Source of the DNA: Chryseobacterium contaminans
Lineage (GTDB): Bacteria; Bacteroidota; Bacteroidia; Flavobacteriales; Weeksellaceae
NCBI RefSeq assembly: GCF_001684955.1
Contig: NZ_MAYF01000301.1
Location: 28,190 to 92,189, forward strand
Length of the DNA stretch: 64,000 bases
Direction of reading: 5' to 3'
The notes beneath the pieces are model-generated. The model was not told the DNA's origin. It did not search any database and saw only the letters and a list, made by a program, of their open reading frames with translations. Shown here piece after piece: positions 51,749-61,261 of this stretch; position 1 is the stretch's first letter, and each line of letters opens with the position of its first letter. A program made the position numbers and the translations under genes.

Positions 51749-52678
51749 CTAGCAATATGAAGCTACAATCTTATCTACAATAAACTGAGCTAATTTTTCT
51801 TTACTCTGATGAGTCCAGCCTGCAATATGCGGTGTTACCAAAGCCTTTTCTGATTCCAGCAGATACTTCAAGTCTTCATTTTCCGTTTCAAGATGTTCAA
51901 AAGAGGACTTTTCATATTCCAATACATCCAGACAAGCACCCTTTACTTTTCCTGATTTCAATGCTTCCACTAAACTTTTAGTTTCTACATTTTTTCCTCT
52001 TGCTGTATTCACAAAATAGAAATCATTCTTCATTTCAGAAATGAAGGTTTCATCAATAAGATAATGTGTTTCAGAAGTCAAAGGAATATGCAGGCTCAAT
52101 ACTTCTGCAGACTGCTTCAGTTCGTCTAAAGTAACCTGAGTAGCAAACTCATCGGAAAGGTTGGGAAGAATATCATGGAAGATCACTTTACAACCAAAAC
52201 CTGAAAGCCTTTTAGCCGTAGCTTTTCCCATATTTCCATATCCGATTAACCCAACTGTTTTCCCTAACAATTCATCTCCTCTGTTTTCTTCACGCTTCCA
52301 GATCCCTTTCTTGACTTCCTGAGAAGCGATGAAAAGCCTGTTCATCAATATCAGCAGCATTCCAACAACGTGTTCTGCAACAGAATCCCTGTTTCCTTCC
52401 GGAGAATTGATTAATTGAATGCCTAATTTTTCAGCCACAGGAATATCGATATTTTCCATTCCCGCTCCTACTCTTGCGATGAATTTCAGATTTTGTGCCT
52501 GCTCAAGAAAGTTTTTATCTAAAGGGATGCGGCTTCTGATAATGATCCCATCATAATTTTTGATTTTATCACAAACCTCATCATAAGTGGAAGTAAAATC
52601 TTCTTCCAAAATGAAATTTTTAGCTAAAAGCTGCTCGGTGATAAGAGGGTGATTTTTATCTAAAAGGAGAATTTTCAT
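51749..52678 (-). CDS. D-2-hydroxyacid dehydrogenase (phosphoglycerate dehydrogenase-like)
   Basis: A 309-residue NAD-dependent dehydrogenase. Rossmann fingerprint VGLIGYGNMGKATAKRLSGFG, catalytic Arg in ARGKNVETKSL, Glu in DVLEYEK and His in PHIAGWT are in order. It oxidises or reduces a D-2-hydroxyacid; the general SerA-like form suggests 3-phosphoglycerate, but the protein lacks the C-terminal ACT/regulatory domain, so a broader D-2-hydroxyacid specificity is as likely. I use the ATG at 52678 (MKILLLDKNHP). Confidence 0.92.
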   Translation of the reverse strand: MKILLLDKNHPLITEQLLAKNFILEEDFTSTYDEVCDKIKNYDGIIIRSRIPLDKNFLEQAQNLKFIARVGAGMENIDIPVAEKLGIQLINSPEGNRDSVAEHVVGMLLILMNRLFIASQEVKKGIWKREENRGDELLGKTVGLIGYGNMGKATAKRLSGFGCKVIFHDILPNLSDEFATQVTLDELKQSAEVLSLHIPLTSETHYLIDETFISEMKNDFYFVNTARGKNVETKSLVEALKSGKVKGACLDVLEYEKSSFEHLETENEDLKYLLESEKALVTPHIAGWTHQSKEKLAQFIVDKIVASYC

Positions 52679-52722
52679 ATTTAAACACAAATGACGCTAA
52701 TTGGTTTCACAAATAACACAAA

Positions 52723-53107
52723 TTAAAAGGCACCGTTAATAACTCTTTTTACTCCGTTTTTAAATTGGAGTGTATTGAAGTTAATTAACATACCAAGTTT
52801 ACAGTTACTTAATCTAAGATAGGTTAGAATTTGTGCCAAATGGATATCGTTCAATGATTCTATAGATTTTATCTCTAATACAAACTTGTTCTCAATCAAA
52901 AAATCAAGTCTGTAACCAACATCTAGCTTCACCTCTTCATATCCAATGGCATAGGTTTTTGCCTTTCTACAAGAATATCATGCTTATTCAGTTCATAGAA
53001 TAGGCATTCTTCATAAGCACTTTCCAAAAGTCCGGGACATAAAGCTTTATGAACCTGTAACCTGCTTCATAAACAAGTCTGGAAATATCATTTTCTGAAA
53101 TATCCAT
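52723..53107 (-). pseudogene. GxxExxY protein gene with two frameshifts
   Basis: Read in three frames this stretch gives an almost complete GxxExxY-family protein. The start is in frame A (ATG at 53107, MDISENDISRLVYEAG), the middle in frame B (QVHKALCPGLLESAYEECLFYELNKHD, including the family motif G-L-L-E-S-A-Y), and the end in frame C (KLDVGYRLDFLIENKFVLEIKS to KRVINGAF, stop at 52723). Each join lacks one base relative to an intact gene (around 53060 and 52944). Either the gene is decayed or the sequence has two base errors. Function of the family is unknown. Confidence 0.8.
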
Positions 53108-53190
53108 TGTATAATTTTTTTCATCTTATCCGGCACAAATCATTTGTGAAAATTTGTGCCGAACATTTGTGTTATTAGTGTTTATATTTT

Positions 53191-53742
53191 TTATTTTTTA
53201 TCCTTCTTAGAAGGTTGTGGCTCCTGTGGTTCCTGGAACAACTTCTTAAGTTCTACAGATTCCAGAGGTTTCATTCTTCCGGAAAGGATCAATGAAAGTT
53301 CTTTTCTGCGGAATGCAGCGGCATATCTTTCTTTTTCCTCTTCTGTTTCCGGGATCATATCAGGAATAGGAATCGGGCGGTTAAATTCGTCTACCGCAAC
53401 GAAGGTATAGATTCCAGAATTGGTATGAATTTTTTTCTGATTAATCGGATCATCAGACCACACATCTACATACACCTCCATAGAAGTAGAGAATGCTCTG
53501 GAAACTTTAGATTCCAAAACAACAACTCCTCCTTCAGGAATCGGATGATTAAATGAAACGTGGTTTACAGATGCCGTTACTACTCTTCTTTCACAGTGTC
53601 TTGCAGCAGAAATGGATGCACATCTGTCCATTTTTGCTAAAAGTTCACCACCAAAAAGGTTTCTTAGAGAGTTGGTCTCGTTCGGAAGAACGATATTGGT
53701 CATAATGGTCAGGGATTCTGACGCTGTTTTTATCTTTGCCAT
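53191..53742 (-). CDS. acyl-CoA thioesterase (YciA/hotdog family)
   Basis: A 183-residue hotdog thioesterase of the YciA/BACH class with PNETNSLRNLFGGELLAKMDRCASISAARHC, where the acidic and Asn positions match the family, and the HPIPEGGVVVLESKV segment. It releases free fatty acid from acyl-CoA. The C-terminus ends in a charged, basic tail. Its ATG overlaps the stop of the HU-CCDC81 gene by 13 nt. Confidence 0.9.
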   Translation of the reverse strand: MAKIKTASESLTIMTNIVLPNETNSLRNLFGGELLAKMDRCASISAARHCERRVVTASVNHVSFNHPIPEGGVVVLESKVSRAFSTSMEVYVDVWSDDPINQKKIHTNSGIYTFVAVDEFNRPIPIPDMIPETEEEKERYAAAFRRKELSLILSGRMKPLESVELKKLFQEPQEPQPSKKDKK

Positions 53743-54482
53743 TTATTCTTAGTGTTTTTGGGAGCAGCCGGGACTGTTTTAGTTGTTTTTCCGGCAGGTT
53801 TTATCAATGAATCTTTCTTCAGAGAATCTGAAACAGCTGTTTCAGGAGTATGTACCATTACCTTCACCGTATCTTTTACAATTCTGTGGGTAGAAGTCTG
53901 TACAGACACTTTATTAAAGGATTTCTTTCCGAAGAGAAGTTCCTTTTGGGTAAATGCGAAGTAGGCAATACCGAGAATCGGAATAATCAACAGGAAGAAC
54001 CAAAGGATTGTTTTTTTGAACTTATAATCCTTTTCACGGTTTTCCGATGTATTTACTTTCTCGCCATTATTAATATCCGAGAATCTGATCTCTTCCAGTC
54101 CGAAAAAGTCCGGACGTCCTGCTTCTACTCTTTTTCCTTTGAAATGAGTATGCCCTTCTTCAATAAAGATCGTTCCCAGATTCTGAATTTCAAGAAACTG
54201 TTCTGCCTGGAGCTTTTTCTTCCAAAAATCGGTCTGTATTTTCAGATCACTTCTGGAAGCTTCCACAGACATTTGTTTTTCTTTAGCGATAAAAACGGTA
54301 AGATCTTCAGCCTGCACTTCATAGTCAATTGTAAATTCAATCTGGCTTGCAGGAGGTAGGATGCTTCCGTTTTCGGAATTGATAACCGCTTTAGAATTTT
54401 TCAGAGAAAACACTCCAAAGCCTGGAACCGTGACAGTTCCATATTGTTTTAAATATTCTAAAATGTATGCTGAAATATTCAT
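53730..54482 (-). CDS. HU-CCDC81 domain membrane protein
   Basis: A 250-residue protein. Residues 1-130 contain the two divergent HU-like domains of the bacterial CCDC81 family (MNISAYILEYLKQYGTVTVPGFGVFSLKNSKAVI and KEKQMSVEASRSDLKIQTDFWKKKL). A single membrane segment follows (about residues 158-177, ILWFFLLIIPILGIAYFAF) and a Lys/Thr/Val-rich periplasmic tail. Such proteins carry nucleic acid-binding-like HU modules at the membrane and are well known from Bacteroidota, where they often pair with SPOR proteins. The gene overlaps the thioesterase gene. Confidence 0.85.
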   Translation of the reverse strand: MNISAYILEYLKQYGTVTVPGFGVFSLKNSKAVINSENGSILPPASQIEFTIDYEVQAEDLTVFIAKEKQMSVEASRSDLKIQTDFWKKKLQAEQFLEIQNLGTIFIEEGHTHFKGKRVEAGRPDFFGLEEIRFSDINNGEKVNTSENREKDYKFKKTILWFFLLIIPILGIAYFAFTQKELLFGKKSFNKVSVQTSTHRIVKDTVKVMVHTPETAVSDSLKKDSLIKPAGKTTKTVPAAPKNTKNKWQR

Positions 54483-54537
54483 TTGGCAGCAAATTTATAA
54501 CTTTTTCATGACTTTTTGAAGATATTTAACGCATATA

Positions 54538-54563
54538 AAAAAAGACTGCCAAAGCAGCCTTTT
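54538..54563 (-). terminator. terminator of the TonB receptor gene
   Basis: Minus-strand hairpin AAGGCTGC-TTTG-GCAGTCTT (one mismatch), followed by TTTTTTT (54544-54538 in minus orientation). It is about 100 bp after the receptor stop and also lies in front of the HU-CCDC81 gene start. Confidence 0.7.
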
Positions 54564-54662
54564 GAGTATTTCATATTAAAACAGGCTCATTGTTCATGAT
54601 CCCTGATTTCTTTCAGGATAAATTGGCAATCCCCTTATTTACAGGAATTACATTATTCCCAT

Positions 54663-56780
54663 CTATTGAATTTTCCAGCTGATTCCAAACATAAAGTTGG
54701 TTCCTGCCTGTGCAAAATATAATGGGCTGCCGTCTTCCGCAACAGAGCCATTGTTCACGTATTTTTTATTGAACAGGTTATTCACCAATAGTTTTAATGC
54801 AATATCATTGTGGCCAATTTTAAACTGATACTGTGCATTAAAATCTGTCAGTAAGTAATCTTTAAGTTCCAGGTTTTTATCTTCTGTATTATCCATGTAC
54901 TGCTTTCCAACATATTGGTTCATTAAAGCGAACTGGAAATTTTTATTTGGATTAAATCTTACTCCCAAATTAGCTATCATATTCGGAGAAAATGAAATCT
55001 GTGTATTACCAAGGCTTACCGGAACATTTCCAACCTCCACATTAAAGTCCTCATTCCTGTTCTGGCTTAAAGTTACGTTTCCGGAAACTTCCCATTGTTT
55101 TGAAAGCTTAGCCAATGCGCCCACCTCTACTCCACGTCTGTAACTCTTTCCTGAATTGGTTCTGATAAACGCTCCCACACTGTTAAGCTGCCCGTTCAGA
55201 ACCAACTGATTCACATAATACATGTAATAAATATTCGCCGTTAATGATAAAAGTCCGAACTGTTTTTCAAAACCGGCTTCAAAATCGTGAAGTTTTTCAG
55301 GCTTTACATCATTGTTGGCCATGATATCTGCTCTGTTGGGTTCTCTGTGGGCATGAGCATAAGACAGGAATATTTTCCCATCATTGATTTTATAATTCAC
55401 ACCTGCTTTTGGATTGAAGAACAGCCAGTTTTTATCCAGATCAGCTCCATCATCATCCCCAGCCATGATAATCTTCGTATTGTAATTGATACTTCTAAGC
55501 TGTAGATCACCAAAGAATTCAAAATTATCCATTCTATATAAAGCCTTCGCAAAACCGGAAACTTCATTCTTTATGGAGCGGTTTCTGTAGTATTCACTTT
55601 CATGGATCTGCGGATAAAACACTCCGGTAACATTTCCGTAATGTCTTCCATAGTACTGATTGGCTACCGCACCAAAATTTAAATCAAGATTTTCAAATTT
55701 CCCATACAAGGTAGAAACTACTCCATAGAAATCATTATTCAGCCATTTTTTTCTGATGAAATCTGACTTTGTAATGGTTTGTCCGCCTTCAATAATATTT
55801 GGGAGATGATATTTTGAGAAAGAGCTTGCTTGTTTATAGTTTTCGTAATATCCTTTTCCTTTGGTGTAATGAAAGGTAGTTTCTAAATTCCAGCGGTCAT
55901 TGAATTTCTGTTCCCAAAGCAACTGGTAATGGTTCTGTCTGTAATTATCCGTTTCATTATCATAGAAACCCTTTATATTCCCATTGGTATCATTAATAGC
56001 ACCGGAAATGTTGAATCTCGGGTTCGTTTCCCACATCTCTCTGCTAATTCCATTCCATGCCTGATAGGTTTTTTCTTTTCCTCCAAAAGCCATTAAACGC
56101 AATTTGGTTTTTCCTTCCTCAAACAAAGCTGTAAAATTGTAAGAATGCAGATCAGAAGAAGCTCTGTCTATATATCCATCAGAATGAATATTTGTGTATC
56201 TACCCATTACAGAAAGTCGGTTTTTCCAGAATTTTCCGGAGCCTACCTCTGCTGAATATTTATAGGTATTGAAAGAACCATAGCTATCGTCCGTTTTAAA
56301 ATAAAACTTCTTTTCAGGCTCCTTTGAAATCACGTTGATACTTGCCCCAAAGGCGGAAACACCATTATTGGAAGTTCCAACACCTCTCTGAATCACAATC
56401 TGAGAAGCAGAACTTGTCAAATCCGGGACGTTTACAAAAAAGGTTCCCTGACTTTCAGAATCATTATAAGGAACCCCGTTCATCATCACATTGATGGCCG
56501 TTCCGGAAACTCCACGAATCCTGAAACCTGTATATCCTACCCCATTTCCCGCATCTGAAGTGGAAATGATTGAAGTTTGATTTTTTAAAAGGATAGGAAG
56601 ATCCTGCCCTAAGTTTTTACCGTCTAAATCTTTCTGAACGTTGATAATTTCCTTTGCAACAGGAAGTCTTTTCGTAAAGCTTACCGCTTCTATTTCCCTG
56701 ATCTTCAGAGAATCCGTGTTTTGGGCCTGAATAAAGGCCACAGAGCCTACACTAAGCCCTAAAAAAAATAATCCTTTCAT
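54663..56780 (-). CDS. TonB-dependent outer-membrane receptor, probable thiamine-type importer
   Basis: A 705-residue outer-membrane receptor: signal peptide MKGLFFLGLSVGSVAFIQAQ, plug domain (LPILLKNQTSIISTSDAGNGVGYTGFRIRGVSGTAINVMMNGV, with DGKNLGQ before), and 22-strand barrel to the end (aromatic-terminated FGISWKIQ). It imports a substrate using TonB/ExbBD energy. A TPP riboswitch lies in its leader, so thiamine or a thiamine precursor is the most probable cargo. I use the ATG at 56780 at the signal peptide; another at 56798 would add six residues. Confidence 0.9.
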   Translation of the reverse strand: MKGLFFLGLSVGSVAFIQAQNTDSLKIREIEAVSFTKRLPVAKEIINVQKDLDGKNLGQDLPILLKNQTSIISTSDAGNGVGYTGFRIRGVSGTAINVMMNGVPYNDSESQGTFFVNVPDLTSSASQIVIQRGVGTSNNGVSAFGASINVISKEPEKKFYFKTDDSYGSFNTYKYSAEVGSGKFWKNRLSVMGRYTNIHSDGYIDRASSDLHSYNFTALFEEGKTKLRLMAFGGKEKTYQAWNGISREMWETNPRFNISGAINDTNGNIKGFYDNETDNYRQNHYQLLWEQKFNDRWNLETTFHYTKGKGYYENYKQASSFSKYHLPNIIEGGQTITKSDFIRKKWLNNDFYGVVSTLYGKFENLDLNFGAVANQYYGRHYGNVTGVFYPQIHESEYYRNRSIKNEVSGFAKALYRMDNFEFFGDLQLRSINYNTKIIMAGDDDGADLDKNWLFFNPKAGVNYKINDGKIFLSYAHAHREPNRADIMANNDVKPEKLHDFEAGFEKQFGLLSLTANIYYMYYVNQLVLNGQLNSVGAFIRTNSGKSYRRGVEVGALAKLSKQWEVSGNVTLSQNRNEDFNVEVGNVPVSLGNTQISFSPNMIANLGVRFNPNKNFQFALMNQYVGKQYMDNTEDKNLELKDYLLTDFNAQYQFKIGHNDIALKLLVNNLFNKKYVNNGSVAEDGSPLYFAQAGTNFMFGISWKIQ

Positions 56781-56854
56781 TCTATAAATCTTTAACATTT
56801 AATGAATAAAAGGGGATCGATAAGATATTATACAAATTCAACCCCGAAGAAGAG

Positions 56855-56930
56855 TTGACGTCCCTAAACAGCATTACCTGTTCCAGGTTCAGTGGGTATA
56901 ATCTCAGCCTGTTAAAGCACCCCTTTATTT
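56855..56930 (-). promoter_or_regulatory. TPP riboswitch (THI box) upstream of the TonB receptor gene
   Basis: On the minus strand, GGGGTGC (5' end near 56923), then CTGAGATTATACCC, then TGAACCTGGAACAGG and TAATGCTGTTTAGGGA follow each other in the order of the thiamine pyrophosphate riboswitch consensus, including the invariant CTGAGA and the TGAACCTG cores. A small TCAAC/GTTGA hairpin follows at about 56853-56837, a possible expression platform. It would shut the receptor off when TPP is abundant. Confidence 0.92.
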
Positions 56931-57097
56931 CAGCCGCGAAATTACGAAAAATATATGAGATGGTGATGTTTTCGGGATACGGGGTTCGGGATGCGAGGTA
57001 TTTGGTTGTGAGACGATAAGAAAAGGTTTTACAGGGAGATTTTATTATATGAAAAATTAGAGTTATAAAACCTTCATAAGTAATAAGCACTTATCAT

Positions 57098-57871
57098 TTA
57101 GTATGTCTTATTATTCGCGTCTATATAATAATAATTTTTACCATCTTTAGTTACCTCAAACATTTTCCCCAGCTTCCAGCTGAAGTTTCTTTTAATATTG
57201 GCATATTCGAAAGGAACAATAATTTTATTATTAACATCAATAACTCCGAACTTATCGTTATTTGAAGCCACAATCATCGGATCTGCAACATTATCACCTT
57301 CCATGATGTATAAATATTGATATTGTGGGTAAATCTGGTATTGGCGATAATCTGCAGCATTGACAAATTTTGATTTTTCAATGATTCCATAGAAACCATT
57401 TAAAACATAAGCCTGGAAAAGCTGTTGTTTATACTCCTGAAATTTACATTTTCCGAGATCAGAGTCTTTAAACTGATACACTCTTTTTCCCGAATGATCT
57501 ATTCGGTAAGAAATCATATCTTTTTCCACCGTTGCATAATCTTTTGTCCCGTATTTCCTCACTTTTTCATTCGGAGAATTAAGGAGATTGCAATCTTCAT
57601 AAAAGAATACGGCAATATGATATTCAGGCTGAATGATGTATTTTCCATTTTGATTCACGTACCCAAAACTATCTCCTTTCTTTTTAGGAATCAGAAGTGG
57701 AAGATCTTCATTAATCACAACAAGATCAGGATTATGTTTAGCGACCACACTTTTCCCTTTTTTCATGGTAGTTTTCGGTACATTTTTAATAGCAGGTTTC
57801 TTCACAGATTTCGTCTGAGAGAAAACAAAAATCGAAATAAAAACGCACAAAACATTCAGGATATTTTTCAT
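57098..57871 (-). CDS. WG-repeat-containing exported protein
   Basis: A 257-residue secreted protein: signal peptide MKNILNVLCVFISIFVFSQ (start at 57871 after a MMN-type alternative at 57880), then a charged segment and WG-like repeats: GDSFGYVNQNGKYIIQPEY, NDKFGVIDVNNKIIVPFEYANI, KNYYYIDANNKTY. The repeats match the WG/beta-propeller-like family (FGxIDxxGKxxIPxxYD) that is common and mostly uncharacterised in Bacteroidota. No enzymatic motif. Confidence 0.85.
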   Translation of the reverse strand: MKNILNVLCVFISIFVFSQTKSVKKPAIKNVPKTTMKKGKSVVAKHNPDLVVINEDLPLLIPKKKGDSFGYVNQNGKYIIQPEYHIAVFFYEDCNLLNSPNEKVRKYGTKDYATVEKDMISYRIDHSGKRVYQFKDSDLGKCKFQEYKQQLFQAYVLNGFYGIIEKSKFVNAADYRQYQIYPQYQYLYIMEGDNVADPMIVASNNDKFGVIDVNNKIIVPFEYANIKRNFSWKLGKMFEVTKDGKNYYYIDANNKTY

Positions 57872-58162
57872 ATTCATCATTTGTCTGCAAAATTACGGCC
57901 AAAAATAGAAATTATCAAAATCATATTTATAAAGAATCTAAATAAATTCATTCTCATAAAATAGTAAAATTTCGTAATTTTGGGCAACATTTTGAATTGT
58001 TTAATAATTTAAAAAACTTTTAAAAAAGAGTGTAGATTATGCTGACCTTATTCGGGTAATGTTGCATCATATGCGAGATCTCAAAATGTCATTAACTGTA
58101 TTTTATACAGACCAGTAAAGAGCAGCTAAATATTCTACCTTTAATATTGAAAGACTTCTATT
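57872..58162 (+). promoter_or_regulatory. acnB leader with promoter element and alternative pairings
   Basis: A Bacteroidota -7 element TAATTTTG (57975-57982) stands about 180 bp before the ATG, giving a long leader. GCAACATT (57984-57991) can pair with AATGTTGC (58058-58065), and the overlapping ACATTTTGA (57987-57995) can pair with TCAAAATGT (58081-58089). Both pairings use ACATT, so only one can form. Two overlapping micro-frames also lie here: MLTLFG (58039-58059) and a 19-codon frame from 58059. No known riboswitch class is recognised. Confidence 0.4.
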
Positions 58163-60946
58163 ATGAATATTTATAAGGATTACATTAAAGAGATTGAAGA
58201 AAGAAAAAGCCAGGGGCTTCATCCAAAGCCAATTGACAGTGCAGAATTACTAAGCGAAATTATCGCACAAATCAAAGACTCTGGTAATGCAGATCGAGCT
58301 GACTCTCTTAAATTTTTCATCTACAACACCCTTCCAGGAACTACAAGCGCAGCTGGTGTAAAAGCTAAATTTTTAAAAGAAATCATTCTGGGTGAATCCG
58401 TAGTAGAAGAAATCTCTCAGGCTTTTGCTTTCGAATTATTATCTCACATGAAAGGAGGTAAATCCATCGAAGTATTATTAGATCTGGCTTTAGGTAACGA
58501 TGCTGCCATTGCTCAACAAGCTGCAGACGTTCTTAAAACTCAGGTTTTCCTTTATGAAGCAGATACCAACCGTTTAAAAGAAGCATATAACAGTGGAAAT
58601 GCGATTGCTAAAGAAATTTTAGAAAGCTACGCAAAAGCTGAATTTTTCACTAAACTTCCTGAAGTAGCTGAAGAAATTAAAGTAGTTACTTATATCGCCG
58701 GTGAAGGAGACATTTCTACCGATTTACTTTCTCCGGGTAACCAGGCACACTCAAGATCAGACCGTGAACTTCATGGTAAATGTATGATTACTCCTGAAGC
58801 TCAGGAAGAAATCAAAGCTCTACAGGCACAACATCCTGATGCAAGCGTTATGCTTATTGCTGAAAAAGGAACAATGGGTGTAGGATCATCCAGAATGTCA
58901 GGGGTAAACAATGTGGCTCTATGGACTGGTAAGCAAGCCAGCCCTTATGTACCTTTCGTGAATATCGCTCCTATTGTAGGGGGTACAAACGGTATCTCTC
59001 CAATTTTCCTTACTACAGTTGACGTTACCGGAGGTATCGGTATTGACCTTAAGAACTGGGTGAAGAAAGTAGACGAAAACGGAAACCCTATTCGTAATGA
59101 AGCAGGAGAAGTAGTTCTTGAAGAAGCTTATTCAGTAGCCACAGGAACTGTTTTAACGATTAATACAAAAGAAAAGAAATTATACAACGGAGATCAGGAA
59201 CTTATCGACCTTACGAAGTCTTTCACTCCACAAAAGATGGAATTCATCAAAGCCGGAGGATCTTACGCCATTGTATTCGGTAAGAAATTACAAACATTTG
59301 CGGCTCAGACTTTAGGTATTGAAGCTCCGGTTGTTTTTGCTCCATCAAAAGAAATTTCTCACGAAGGACAAGGTCTTACAGCTGTTGAAAAAATCTTCAA
59401 CAGAAATGCTGTAGGAACAACACCAGGAAAAGTATTACATGCTGGTTCCGACGTTCGTGTAAAAGTTAACATCGTTGGTTCACAGGATACAACAGGTCTT
59501 ATGACTGCTCAGGAGCTTGAATCCATGGCAGCAACTGTAATTTCTCCAACGGTTGACGGTGCGTACCAATCAGGATGCCACACCGCTTCAGTTTGGGATA
59601 AAAAAGCTCAGGCTAACATTCCTAAGCTAATGAAATTCATGAACGATTTCGGATTAATCACAGCCCGTGACCCGAAAGGTGAATACCACTCAATGACTGA
59701 CGTTATTCACAAAGTTCTTAACGATATCACTGTAGACGAATGGGCAATCATCATTGGTGGTGACTCTCACACAAGAATGTCTAAAGGGGTTGCTTTCGGA
59801 GCTGACTCCGGAACAGTTGCTCTTGCATTAGCTACCGGTGAAGCTTCTATGCCGATCCCGGAATCTGTAAAAGTAACTTTTAAAGGGGAAATGAAACCTC
59901 ACATGGATTTCCGTGATGTGGTTCACGCTACTCAGGCTCAGATGTTGAAGCAATTCGGAGGAGAGAACGTATTCCAGGGAAGAATCATTGAGGTTCATAT
60001 CGGAACACTTCCTGCTGACCAGGCATTCACATTTACAGACTGGACTGCTGAAATGAAGGCTAAAGCATCTATCAACATTTCTGAAGACAATACCCTAATC
60101 GAATCATTGGAAATTGCTAAAGGCAGAATCCAGATTATGATTGATAAAGGAATGGATAACCATAACAAAGTTCTTCAGGGATTAATTGATAAGGCTAATA
60201 AGAGAATTGAAGAGATCAAGTCAGGTGAAAAACCTGCGCTTACTCCAGACGCTAACGCTAAATATTATGCTGAAGTTGTTGTAGATCTTGATGTAATTGT
60301 AGAGCCTATGATTGCTGACCCGGATGTAAACAACGAAGATGTTTCCAAGAGATATACCCACGATACCATCAGAGACCTTTCTTACTATGGTGGTGAGAAA
60401 AAAGTGGACCTTGGTTTCGTTGGATCTTGTATGGTTCACAAAGGAGACCTTAAGATTGTTTCCCAGATGTTGAGAAACCTTGAAAAACAAAATGGTAAAG
60501 TAGAATTCAGCGCTCCATTAGTTGTAGCTGCTCCTACTTACAACATCATTGACGAGTTAAAAGCTGAAGGTGACTGGGAATTATTAGAGAAATACTCAGG
60601 ATTTGAATTCAACGACAATGCTCCAAAGGGTGAAGCTCGTACCCAATACGAAAATGTAATGTACCTTGAGCGTCCTGGATGTAACCTTTGTATGGGTAAC
60701 CAGGAAAAAGCAGCGAAAGGAGATACTGTTTTAGCAACTTCAACACGTTTATTCCAGGGAAGAGTTGTAGAAGATTCTGAACGTAAAAAAGGAGAATCTC
60801 TATTGGCTTCAACTCCGGTTGTTGTTCTTTCTGCGATCATGGGAAGAATTCCAAGCATTGAAGAATATAAAACAGCTGTTGAAGGTATTGACCTAACCAC
60901 TTTTGTACCTTCTATCAAGGAATTAACAAGCACAAGTGTACACTAA
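58163..60946 (+). CDS. acnB: aconitate hydratase B
   Basis: A 927-residue AcnB-type aconitase: an N-terminal HEAT-like domain (about residues 1-160) precedes the four aconitase domains, an order special to AcnB. The iron-sulfur cluster cysteines are visible in GFVGSCMVHKG and RPGCNLCMGNQEKA. It interconverts citrate and isocitrate in the TCA cycle and, in its apo form, AcnB of other bacteria binds RNA. The gene ends with a strong terminator, and a second aconitase gene follows. Confidence 0.96.
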   Translation: MNIYKDYIKEIEERKSQGLHPKPIDSAELLSEIIAQIKDSGNADRADSLKFFIYNTLPGTTSAAGVKAKFLKEIILGESVVEEISQAFAFELLSHMKGGKSIEVLLDLALGNDAAIAQQAADVLKTQVFLYEADTNRLKEAYNSGNAIAKEILESYAKAEFFTKLPEVAEEIKVVTYIAGEGDISTDLLSPGNQAHSRSDRELHGKCMITPEAQEEIKALQAQHPDASVMLIAEKGTMGVGSSRMSGVNNVALWTGKQASPYVPFVNIAPIVGGTNGISPIFLTTVDVTGGIGIDLKNWVKKVDENGNPIRNEAGEVVLEEAYSVATGTVLTINTKEKKLYNGDQELIDLTKSFTPQKMEFIKAGGSYAIVFGKKLQTFAAQTLGIEAPVVFAPSKEISHEGQGLTAVEKIFNRNAVGTTPGKVLHAGSDVRVKVNIVGSQDTTGLMTAQELESMAATVISPTVDGAYQSGCHTASVWDKKAQANIPKLMKFMNDFGLITARDPKGEYHSMTDVIHKVLNDITVDEWAIIIGGDSHTRMSKGVAFGADSGTVALALATGEASMPIPESVKVTFKGEMKPHMDFRDVVHATQAQMLKQFGGENVFQGRIIEVHIGTLPADQAFTFTDWTAEMKAKASINISEDNTLIESLEIAKGRIQIMIDKGMDNHNKVLQGLIDKANKRIEEIKSGEKPALTPDANAKYYAEVVVDLDVIVEPMIADPDVNNEDVSKRYTHDTIRDLSYYGGEKKVDLGFVGSCMVHKGDLKIVSQMLRNLEKQNGKVEFSAPLVVAAPTYNIIDELKAEGDWELLEKYSGFEFNDNAPKGEARTQYENVMYLERPGCNLCMGNQEKAAKGDTVLATSTRLFQGRVVEDSERKKGESLLASTPVVVLSAIMGRIPSIEEYKTAVEGIDLTTFVPSIKELTSTSVH

Positions 60947-61261
60947 CAGAATTGATAAATAGGTCGTAAGGCCATTGAAATCATATGAATGGAAGATTTT
61001 AGTCCTTTAGGATTTAAAATCTTCCATTTTTTTGTTTAGAATCGTTCTATTTTAAGTTAAATACAATTTTTTTCCGAGAAAATCGAGAAAACAGAATCTA
61101 TTTTTTCTTAAATTGAAAGTTATAAAATCTCTTGGTTTTAGAATCAAAATCGCCCTATTTATGGATTATAGGAACGTTTTTTGATGTATAAAAAACGATT
61201 TTCTTTCTCCGATATAAGAGAAAGGGAACTTTAATGGAAAAAGAACAAAACTAAATACGAT
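60947..61261 (+). other. acnB terminator and leader of the second aconitase gene
   Basis: First comes a terminator: ATGGAAGATTTTA (60989-61001) pairs with TAAAATCTTCCAT (61014-61026), followed by TTTTTTT, so acnB transcripts end here. The rest is the leader of the next aconitase gene. It has two tandem hairpins before the ATG: CGTTTTTT / AAAAAACG (61175-61182 and 61190-61197, 7-nt loop) and CTTTCTC / GAGAAAG (61203-61209 and 61218-61224, extended by two G·T pairs). These could regulate translation or stability. Confidence 0.6.

Noticed and set aside
56782..57090. 102-codon frame on the minus strand upstream of the TonB receptor
   Set aside because: It overlaps the TPP riboswitch and leader; composition and lack of any motif show that it is not a gene.
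57872..58162. known riboswitch in the acnB leader
   Set aside because: None of the conserved cores of the common classes (TPP, cobalamin, SAM, FMN, glycine) was recognised; only alternative pairings were kept as a finding.
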